Source: Sphingomonas crocodyli
GTDB taxonomy: Bacteria; Pseudomonadota; Alphaproteobacteria; Sphingomonadales; Sphingomonadaceae
Assembly: GCF_004005865.1 (NCBI RefSeq)
Contig: NZ_SACN01000001.1
Span: 186,001-250,000, forward strand
Length of the DNA stretch: 64,000 nucleotides
Direction of reading: 5' to 3'
Shown: positions 33,845-40,930 of the stretch, in pieces
Layout: each line of letters starts with the position of its first letter
How positions within the stretch are numbered: position 1 is the stretch's first letter
Notes under the pieces: model-generated
The model's input: the letters and a program-made list of their open reading frames with translations, nothing else
What the model was told of the DNA's origin: nothing
The model's database searches: none
Program-made: the position numbers and the translations under genes

Positions 33845-33869
33845 CAATCGGACTGATTCGATCCGATTG
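33845..33869 (-). promoter_or_regulatory. inverted-repeat candidate operator of the suf operon
   Basis: CAATCGGA (33845-33852) and TCCGATTG (33862-33869) are perfect inverted half-sites separated by nine bases, 17 bases upstream of the regulator's ATG. A 25-base dyad is the size expected for a dimeric Rrf2 protein. The site is proposed for the adjacent regulator; no promoter boxes could be fixed. Confidence 0.55.
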
Positions 33870-33904
33870 GGCAGGTGGGCGCTTCGCCCTCGCTCGTCAA
33901 CCCC

Positions 33905-34792
33905 TTAGGTGAGCGCGGCGAGCGGGGGAAGTATGTCGAGATTCCGTCGATCGAGGCTCAAACGCATCATGATCGGCGGGTCGATCTGCAGCCGGCGCGG
34001 GGTGAGGCCGGTGAAATGGCGCACTTCACGGATCATGTGCGACTGATCGTAAAAGGCCTCCGCCGCGGTCGCCTGCCACTGCGCGGGATCGTGGCGCAGC
34101 AGCGAGGCCGAGCGCAGCGCGCGATATTTGCGGGCGAGCAGCTTGGGCGGCGCGCCATAGAGCCGGCCCGCCAGCCGTTCGACCTGCCGCGCCGACAATT
34201 CGAGCTGGCCGAGCAAATCGCCAACCTCGGGCGATGGGGCGCCCAGCAGCCATTTGTCGGTGATCGCAGTGAAGCGGCTCGACAGATCGGTGCGCGTGCG
34301 CGGCCCCGGCAGCGATCCGATCAACAGCCGATCGAGCGCCTCGGTCATCGCCGACACCATCGGCAGCTTCATCATCGTGTCGAGCACGTCGCCGGCAGAC
34401 GGGAAGATGTGCGTCGCATCGATCTGCCGGTCGCGATAGAGCATAGCATCCTCGCGCACGAGCGCGGCCCAGCCCGCGGGCAGCAGAGTCGCCGAGAACA
34501 TCAGCACCGGCCCCTTCGCGCGGAATCGCGCCGCGGCCATCATCGGGCCGACCAGGCTGATCGGCAGCAGGGGTTCGGCGGGTCGACCGGCCAGCGACAC
34601 CTCGCTCTGCCCCGCCAGAACGAAGCGCAACTGGGGCAGATCGGCGCGCAACGGCTCCTCGATCTCCGCCAGATCGGCGTGGAACAGCGAGAAACTGGAC
34701 ACATAGGGTCGCAGCGCGGGCGAGGGCGCGACATGACGCAGACCGATGGGCGAAGCGCGCTCCAATCGCCTGAACATCGCCATCATTGGCAT
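33905..34792 (-). CDS. AraC family transcriptional regulator
   Basis: 295 residues. The C-terminal AraC/XylS domain (about 190-280) contains LSARQVERLAGRLYGAPPKLLARKYRALRSA and AAEAFYDQSHMIREVRHFTGLTPRRLQ. The N-terminal half resembles the sensor of DUF6597-type regulators (LRPYVSSFSLFHADL, SLVGPMMAAARFRAKGPVLMFSATLLPAGWAAL). The ATG at 34792 has a strong GGGGGGA box eight bases upstream; an ATG at 34831 lacks one. The target and ligand are unknown. Confidence 0.88.
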   Translation of the reverse strand: MPMMAMFRRLERASPIGLRHVAPSPALRPYVSSFSLFHADLAEIEEPLRADLPQLRFVLAGQSEVSLAGRPAEPLLPISLVGPMMAAARFRAKGPVLMFSATLLPAGWAALVREDAMLYRDRQIDATHIFPSAGDVLDTMMKLPMVSAMTEALDRLLIGSLPGPRTRTDLSSRFTAITDKWLLGAPSPEVGDLLGQLELSARQVERLAGRLYGAPPKLLARKYRALRSASLLRHDPAQWQATAAEAFYDQSHMIREVRHFTGLTPRRLQIDPPIMMRLSLDRRNLDILPPLAALT

Positions 34793-34839
34793 ATCAACAG
34801 TCCCCCCAAACGAAGCGACCGTGATTCCCATATCAAAAT

Positions 34840-34869
34840 TGGATCCGACACGCGAACGTGTCGGATCCA
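34840..34869 (-). promoter_or_regulatory. 13-base perfect hairpin upstream of the AraC gene
   Basis: TGGATCCGACACG (34840-34852) pairs perfectly with CGTGTCGGATCCA (34857-34869) over a CGAA loop. On the minus strand AATTTTGAT follows. It lies 47 bases upstream of the chosen AraC start and could be an operator or an attenuator-like leader hairpin. Confidence 0.5.
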
Positions 34870-35083
34870 GTTGTTGAGGGTGCTGCCGTCCACAGGCCGC
34901 GCCCCTCGGGTCGCCTCGCTTAACTATGCAAGCTTCTCGTCGAAAAATTGCACGGATTCGACGATCTGCTTCTGGTTCTCATTTGCTCGCGATCGAGTGC
35001 GCGCGCATCCCCGATTTGGGGGAGAGGCATCTCCGTTTTGGTGAGACTTTCCTTCGGGCGGGAATTGCCGCTAAGCGGCTGGC

Positions 35084-36118
35084 ATGTCGACCTATGCGCT
35101 GATCCGCCCTTTCCTGTTCCAGATCGATGGCGAACGCGCGCATTGCATGGCCATTTACGGGCTGCGTGTGATGCCGAACGGAACCGCGCCCGCGCCCGAT
35201 CCGCGGCTGGCCGTGTCGGTGGCGGGGATCGCCTTTCCGGGGCCGATCGGCCTCGCCGCCGGGTTCGACAAGGACGCGCAGGTGCCCGATGCGATGCTGG
35301 GCCGCGGCTTCGATTTCGTCGAGGTGGGCACGCTGACCCCCTTCGCGCAGGCCGGCAATCCGCGCCCGCGCCTGTTCCGACTCGCCGAGGACCGCGCCGT
35401 CATCAACCGGATGGGGTTCAACAATGGCGGGCAGGCGGCGGCCTATGAACGGCTGCTGCGCCGGCGCGATCGGCCGGGCATCGTCGGCGTCAATATCGGC
35501 GCCAACAAGGACGCGACCGATCGCATCGCCGATTATGCCAATGGCGTGCGGGTGATGTCGGGCGTCGCGACCTATCTGACGGTCAACATCTCCTCCCCCA
35601 ACACGCCGGGCCTGCGCGCGTTGCAGGATCGCGCCGCGCTGGACGAACTGCTCGCGGCGGTGCGCGAGGCGCGGGGCGAGAACGGGCCGCCGATCTTCCT
35701 CAAGGTCGCGCCCGATCTGGAGCCCGCCGATATCGACGACATCGCCGCCGCGCTCGCCGATCGGCCGCTCGACGGGCTGATCGTATCGAACACTACGATC
35801 GGCCGGCCGGCGCTGAGATCGCGGCATGCGGGCGAGACGGGCGGGCTTTCGGGCGCGCCGCTGAAGGAACTGGCGCTCGAACGACTGCGCGACTTCCGCC
35901 GCGCGACCGGCGGCACCGTTCCGCTGATCGCGGCGGGGGGGATCGAGACCGCCGACGACGCCTGGGCGCGCATCCGTGCGGGGGCGAGCCTGGTCCAGAT
36001 TTATTCGGCACTCGTCTATGAAGGGCCGGATCTGGCGATGCGGATCAAGCGCGCCTTGCCCGCACTGATGGCGCGCGACGGTTTTTCGAGCATTTCCGAG
36101 GCGATCGGCACCGCCTGA
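35084..36118 (+). CDS. pyrD: dihydroorotate dehydrogenase (quinone), class 2
   Basis: 344 residues; oxidises dihydroorotate with ubiquinone in pyrimidine synthesis at the inner membrane. The N-terminal amphipathic segment (residues 1-30) marks class 2. GLAAGFDKDAQVPDAMLGRGFDFVEVGTLTP, INRMGFNNGG and YLTVNISSPNTPGLRALQ (with the catalytic Ser of class 2) follow. FMN contacts are in IVSNTT and LIAAGGIETADDA. It stands alone, separate from other pyr genes. Confidence 0.96.
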   Translation: MSTYALIRPFLFQIDGERAHCMAIYGLRVMPNGTAPAPDPRLAVSVAGIAFPGPIGLAAGFDKDAQVPDAMLGRGFDFVEVGTLTPFAQAGNPRPRLFRLAEDRAVINRMGFNNGGQAAAYERLLRRRDRPGIVGVNIGANKDATDRIADYANGVRVMSGVATYLTVNISSPNTPGLRALQDRAALDELLAAVREARGENGPPIFLKVAPDLEPADIDDIAAALADRPLDGLIVSNTTIGRPALRSRHAGETGGLSGAPLKELALERLRDFRRATGGTVPLIAAGGIETADDAWARIRAGASLVQIYSALVYEGPDLAMRIKRALPALMARDGFSSISEAIGTA

Positions 36119-36157
36119 GGCTTGCCCGCGCGGCAAAGCGGGCTAGGGTCTTTCTCC

Positions 36158-37882
36158 ATGAGAAAGCTCCTTGCCGCCGCCCTCCTGATCTCCGCATCCG
36201 TGCCCGCACTCGCGGCCGAACCGATGGTGTCGGCGGCCGATCCGCGCGCCGCTGCGGCGGGCATCGAGATTTTGAAGCAGGGCGGCACGGCGGCCGATGC
36301 GGCGGTGGCGGTGATGGCCGCGCTGGGCGTGGTCGAGCCCGGCCATTCGGGCATCGGCGGCGGCGGCTTCCTGGTCTATTATGATGCGAAGACGAAGAAG
36401 GTCTCGACCTACAATGCGCGCGAGGCCGCGCCTGCGGCGGCCGACGGCAACTGGTTCCTCGGCGCCGACGGCAAGCCGCTTCCCTTCCGCGACGCGATCA
36501 ACAGCGGGCACAGTGTCGGCGTGCCGGGCGAACTGCGCCTGATGGAGGCCGCGCATCGCGAACATGGCAAGCTCAAGTGGGCGGACCTCTTCCAGCCGGC
36601 GATCACCTATGCGCGCGACGGCTGGGCGATAAGCCCACGTTTCTACAATTTCGTGTCGCGCATGCCCGCCAGCTTCTTCACCCCCTGGGCGACCGATTAT
36701 CTGAAGAATCCGGACGGGACAGCCAAGCCGGTCGGCACGGTGCTGAAGAACCCCGAGATCGCCGATCTCTATACGAAGATTTCGACGGTCGGGCCGGGCT
36801 ATTTCTACACCGGCCCCGTCGCGCAGAACATCGTCGCCACGGTCAACGGATCGGCGCGTCACCCATCGAAGATGACGGCGGGCGACCTCACCACCTACAG
36901 CGCGCGCGAAGGCCAGCCGGTGTGCGGCACCTATCGCGGCTACAAGATTTGCGGGATGGGCGCGCCGGCATCGGGCGGGGTGATCGTGCTCGAAATCCTC
37001 AAGCAGCTCGAACGCTTCGACATGGCGAAGCTGGGCAAGGATTCACCCGTCGCGTGGCATCTGTTCGCCGAAAGCTCGCGCCTCGCTTATGCCGATCGCG
37101 ACACCTGGCTCGGCGATCCGCAATATGTGCAAGTGCCGATCGCGGGGCTGCTGGCGAAGGATTATATCGCCAAGCGTTCGGCGCTGATTTCCGAAACCAG
37201 CACGATGGCGAGCGTCGAGCCGGGCATGCCCGCCGGCGCCCCCAAGCGCGTCCGCGCCGATCTGCAGCCCGAACATGGCACCAGTTCGCTGACCGTCGTC
37301 GACGCCGCCGGCAACGTGGCGCAGGCAACGGTCACGATCGAAAGCGTGTTCGGATCGGGGCTGACCACCAACGGCATCTTCCTGAACAACGAACTGACCG
37401 ATTTCGATTTCTTCCCGGTCAAAGACGGCTATCGCGCCGCCAACCGGGTCGAGGGCGGGAAGCGCCCGCGCAGCTCAATGTCGCCGACGATCGTCTATGA
37501 CCCGCAAGGCAAGGTGCGCTTGTCGATCGGCGCGGCGGGCGGCTCCACCATCATCGCGCAGGTCGCCAAGGCGATCATCGGCGTCGTCGACTGGAAACTG
37601 AGCGCGCAGGACGCGATCTCGATGGGCCTGCTCTACGCCCCCACGCTCAACGCCGTCGCCGAAAAGGGTACGGAGCGCGAGGCGATGGTGCCCGCGCTGC
37701 AGGCGCTGGGCGAAAAGGTGGTCGTCGCGCCGCTGGGGCTGAAGGCCAATGCGATCGAGTTCGTCGGCGGCACGTCGCGCGGTGCGGCCGATCCGCGCAG
37801 CGAAGGCGTGTCGATGGGGCTCGACGGCAAGGCAGTAAAACCGAAGCCGATCGGCGACCAGGTGAACCGCCCGTCCGAATAA
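36158..37882 (+). CDS. ggt: gamma-glutamyltransferase, secreted
   Basis: 574-residue autoprocessing N-terminal nucleophile hydrolase acting on glutathione and other gamma-glutamyl compounds in the periplasm. A signal peptide ends near PALAA. GHSGIGGGGFLVYYD is the substrate-site Gly loop. The cleavage and nucleophile residue is Thr375 in EHGTSSLTVVD, where the second Thr of the usual TTH is Ser. NNELTDFDFF and GAAGGSTIIAQV complete the small subunit. Start 36158 places the signal peptide first. Confidence 0.94.
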   Translation: MRKLLAAALLISASVPALAAEPMVSAADPRAAAAGIEILKQGGTAADAAVAVMAALGVVEPGHSGIGGGGFLVYYDAKTKKVSTYNAREAAPAAADGNWFLGADGKPLPFRDAINSGHSVGVPGELRLMEAAHREHGKLKWADLFQPAITYARDGWAISPRFYNFVSRMPASFFTPWATDYLKNPDGTAKPVGTVLKNPEIADLYTKISTVGPGYFYTGPVAQNIVATVNGSARHPSKMTAGDLTTYSAREGQPVCGTYRGYKICGMGAPASGGVIVLEILKQLERFDMAKLGKDSPVAWHLFAESSRLAYADRDTWLGDPQYVQVPIAGLLAKDYIAKRSALISETSTMASVEPGMPAGAPKRVRADLQPEHGTSSLTVVDAAGNVAQATVTIESVFGSGLTTNGIFLNNELTDFDFFPVKDGYRAANRVEGGKRPRSSMSPTIVYDPQGKVRLSIGAAGGSTIIAQVAKAIIGVVDWKLSAQDAISMGLLYAPTLNAVAEKGTEREAMVPALQALGEKVVVAPLGLKANAIEFVGGTSRGAADPRSEGVSMGLDGKAVKPKPIGDQVNRPSE

Positions 37883-37936
37883 GCTAGGAACCAGAATAGA
37901 TCGCCGTCATTTGAAGAACGGCGACGAGGAGAGACC

Positions 37937-39706
37937 ATGCCCGGATTTGAACGCTTCGATAGCCTCGTCGCGATGTTCTTCACGCGCGCGGCGGAGAAGG
38001 GCGACGCCCCCTTCCTCTGGTCCAAGCAGGATGGCGCCTGGACCCCGATCAGCTGGAACGAGGCTGCACGCCGCGTCGCCGCCTTCGCCAAGGCGCTGCG
38101 TGCCGAAGGGCTGAACCCCGGCGATCGCGTGGTGCTGGTCAGCGAGAACCGGCCCGACTGGTGCATCGCCGATCTCGGCATCATGGCGGCGGGCTGCGTG
38201 ACCGTGCCGACCTACACCACCAATACCGAGCGCGATCACGCGCACATCCTTGAAAATAGCGGCGCGCGCGCGGCGATCGTCTCCAATGCGAAGCTCGCGC
38301 AGACCCTCCTGCCCGCCGTGGTGCGATCGACCGCGTGCGAACTGGTGATCCCGATGGAGCCGCTGGGGCAGAGCAGCGTGCGCTGCGTCGGTTTCGACGC
38401 GATGTGCTCCGGCCCGGCCGATGTCGGTGAGGCGCGATCGGCGGCGGCGGCGTTCAAGCGATCCGACCTCGCCTGCCTGATCTACACCAGCGGCACCGGC
38501 GGCGCCCCGCGCGGCGTGCGCCAGCATCATGGCGCGATCCTGCTCAACGTCGAAGGCTGCATCGACATCATCGCGGCCGATTTCGGCACGAGCGAGGAGG
38601 TGTTCCTGAGCTTCCTGCCGCTGAGCCACGCTTATGAGCATTCGGGCGGGCAATTCCTGCCGATCGGGCTGGGCGGGCAGATCTATTATGCCGAAGGCCT
38701 AGAGAAGCTGACCGCCAATATCGAGGAGGTGCGCCCGACGATCATGGTCGTCGTCCCCCGCCTGTTCGAACTGATCCGCGCGCGGCTGATCAAGGCGGTG
38801 GAGAAGCAAGGCGGGCTGGGCCTCAAACTGCTCAACAAGGCGATCGCGCTGGGCACCGGCCCCGTTCGCCTCGCCGATCGCCCCGCAAAGCTCGCGATCG
38901 ACCTGCTGCTCAAGCCCAAAGTGTCGAAGCGGTTCGGCGGGCGGGTGAAGGCGCTGGTTTCGGGCGGCGCGCCGCTCAACCCCGAAGTCGGCAATTTCTT
39001 CGCCGCCCTCGGCGTCACCGTCCTGCAGGGCTATGGCCAGACCGAGGCGGGGCCGGTCATCTCGTGCAACCGTCCGGCGGCCGGGATCGATTCGTCCACG
39101 GTCGGCCCGCCGATGAAGCACGTCACCGTGAAGATCGCCGAGGATGGCGAGATATTGGTACAGGGCGAACTCGTCATGGCCGGATATTGGCGCAACGAGG
39201 CCGAAACGGCGCGCGTGCTGAAGGATGGCTGGCTCTACACCGGCGATATCGGGCATCTCGACGCGGCCGGACGCCTCGTCATCACCGATCGCAAGAAGGA
39301 CATCATCATCAACGACAAGGGCGACAATGTCGCCCCGCAGCGGATCGAGGGGATGCTGACGCTGCAGCCCGAAATCGCGCAGGCGGTCGTTTCGGGCGAT
39401 CGGCGGCCCTATATCGTCGGCCTGATCGTGCCCGATCCCGAATGGATGGCCGAATGGGCGGCGGAAAACGAGAAGCCGAAGGATCTCGACACGCTGAAGG
39501 CCGATCCCGCCTTCCACCGCGCGCTGATGGCCTCGGTCGACAAGGTCAATGGCGGGCTTTCGGTGATCGAAAAGGTGCGCCGCATCCTGATCGCCGACGA
39601 ACCCTTCTCGATCGAAAATGAGCAGATGACGCCCTCGCTCAAGGCGCGTCGTCATGCGATACGTCAGGTTTACGGTGAACGGCTCGATGCGCTCTACAAA
39701 AACTGA
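37937..39706 (+). CDS. long-chain fatty acid--CoA ligase (FadD15-like AMP-binding enzyme)
   Basis: 589-residue ANL enzyme. LACLIYTSGTGGAPRGVRQHH is the phosphate loop. Other motifs are LSFLPLSHAYEHSGGQFLPI, LQGYGQTEAGPV, GWLYTGDIG and DRKKDIIINDKGDNVAPQRIE. The C-terminal part LIADEPFSIENEQMTPSLKARRHAI supplies the adenylation Lys. The pattern matches the bacterial FadD15/long-chain group. GAGGAG precedes the ATG. It is followed by a LuxR-type regulator on the same strand, but no other beta-oxidation gene is nearby. Confidence 0.92.
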   Translation: MPGFERFDSLVAMFFTRAAEKGDAPFLWSKQDGAWTPISWNEAARRVAAFAKALRAEGLNPGDRVVLVSENRPDWCIADLGIMAAGCVTVPTYTTNTERDHAHILENSGARAAIVSNAKLAQTLLPAVVRSTACELVIPMEPLGQSSVRCVGFDAMCSGPADVGEARSAAAAFKRSDLACLIYTSGTGGAPRGVRQHHGAILLNVEGCIDIIAADFGTSEEVFLSFLPLSHAYEHSGGQFLPIGLGGQIYYAEGLEKLTANIEEVRPTIMVVVPRLFELIRARLIKAVEKQGGLGLKLLNKAIALGTGPVRLADRPAKLAIDLLLKPKVSKRFGGRVKALVSGGAPLNPEVGNFFAALGVTVLQGYGQTEAGPVISCNRPAAGIDSSTVGPPMKHVTVKIAEDGEILVQGELVMAGYWRNEAETARVLKDGWLYTGDIGHLDAAGRLVITDRKKDIIINDKGDNVAPQRIEGMLTLQPEIAQAVVSGDRRPYIVGLIVPDPEWMAEWAAENEKPKDLDTLKADPAFHRALMASVDKVNGGLSVIEKVRRILIADEPFSIENEQMTPSLKARRHAIRQVYGERLDALYKN

Positions 39707-39791
39707 TCTGCGTTAGTTTTCAGCGAGTTTACAAGTTTTCGTTGGACGAAAGCGACCAGATCGGCAACGATTGCGCCCGGGGAATTGGGGT

Positions 39792-40835
39792 ATGCTTTCG
39801 TCTGCGATTGACGACGCGATTTTCGACGCCGGGCTGCATGCCGAGGCGATGGCGGAGCTTGGCCCGCAACTGTCGGCGGTGCTGAACACGCAGGGCTGCT
39901 GGATCCAGCGCGTGAACCCGTCCTACGGCGAGGTGATGACCGCCTACGGTTTCGACATGGGCAGCGAGCAGCTTTATACCGAGCGCTTCTACGCGATCGA
40001 TCCGTGGCTGGGCAAAGGCATGACCTTGTCGCCCGGCAAGGCGCACAGCCTGGACGCGCACATTCCGATCAAGAGCTTCCTGAACGGCGAATTCTACACC
40101 GATTATATGCGCCAGCGCGCCGACTATGTGCATTGCATGGGCGCGCATTTCTTTCTGGAGGGGCAGGCTTATGCCTTGTCCTTCCAGCGCGCGCAAAGCG
40201 TCGGCCCGTTCGAGGAGGATGCCGAGGCGCAGCTCGACTCGCTGCTCCCCTCGCTGCGCCGCGCCTTCCTGACCAATGCGCGGCTGCAGCAGCAGGCCGA
40301 TCATATCGCCCGCCTCGAACTGGCGCAGGAAAGCGCACCGCTGACGATCCTTGCCGATCGCGGCTTCGGCGTGGTCTGGCTCAACCGCGCGCCACCGAGG
40401 GACGCGCCGGTGCGGATGACCGAAAGCGGCGGACAACAGCGCATCGACGCCGGCCACGGCCTGGGCGCAGCGATCCGCAGCGCGACGCAGGGCGGGGCCG
40501 GGCAGAGCAGCCTGCTGCGCGTCGGCCGCTGGGCGATCGAAGTCGATCCGGTCCGCGATCCGCCCAGCCGCCGCCCGCTGGCGATGATCCGCGTGCGCGA
40601 TACCGCCGCCGAGGCCGCGCGGCGCGTGCGCGACGCCGCGACCCATTTCGGGCTGACCGCGGCCGAGGAACGGCTGTGCGCCAGCCTGCTCGGCGGGCTT
40701 TCGCTGCAGGATCACGCCGATCTGGCGGGCACGATGATCTCGACCACCCGATCGCACCTGAAAAGCCTGATGGCCAAGATGGGCGTCACGCGACAGGCCG
40801 AGGTCGTCTCCGCCCTCGCCGCGATGCGCGGCTAA
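39792..40835 (+). CDS. LuxR-type helix-turn-helix transcriptional regulator
   Basis: 347 residues. The C-terminal 65 residues form a LuxR/GerE-like domain: HFGLTAAEERLCASLLGGLSLQDHADLAGTMISTTRSHLKSLMAKMGVTRQAEVVSAL. The N-terminal part (FYAIDPWLGKGMTLSPGKA, FYTDYMRQRADYVHCMGAHFFLEGQAYALSFQRAQ) looks like a GAF/PAS-type sensor seen in sphingomonad orphan LuxR regulators; the ligand is unknown. It follows the acyl-CoA ligase, which may be a regulatory partner (inference). A TTG at 39771 is an alternative start. Confidence 0.85.
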   Translation: MLSSAIDDAIFDAGLHAEAMAELGPQLSAVLNTQGCWIQRVNPSYGEVMTAYGFDMGSEQLYTERFYAIDPWLGKGMTLSPGKAHSLDAHIPIKSFLNGEFYTDYMRQRADYVHCMGAHFFLEGQAYALSFQRAQSVGPFEEDAEAQLDSLLPSLRRAFLTNARLQQQADHIARLELAQESAPLTILADRGFGVVWLNRAPPRDAPVRMTESGGQQRIDAGHGLGAAIRSATQGGAGQSSLLRVGRWAIEVDPVRDPPSRRPLAMIRVRDTAAEAARRVRDAATHFGLTAAEERLCASLLGGLSLQDHADLAGTMISTTRSHLKSLMAKMGVTRQAEVVSALAAMRG

Positions 40836-40848
40836 GTCCAAAAAACTA

Positions 40849-40925
40849 CCGTTCGTGTCGAGCGTAGTCGAGACACGGTCCCACGCGCCCAGCCAACGTG
40901 TCTCGACTTCGCTCGACACGAACGG
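40849..40925. repeat. inverted repeat between convergent luxR and helicase genes
   Basis: Arms 40849-40877 and 40897-40925 are 29 bases each and reverse complementary with one mismatch (28/29). The arms begin CCGTTCGTGTCGAGCG. The sequence is unrelated to the GTCACCCC family, so it represents a second repeat family. It may act as a bidirectional terminator between the two genes. Confidence 0.88.
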
Positions 40926-40930
40926 ATGAT

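Noticed and set aside
34948..35448. 166-codon plus-strand open frame overlapping pyrD
   Set aside because: It is out of frame with pyrD and lacks any domain; the pyrD protein explains the region.
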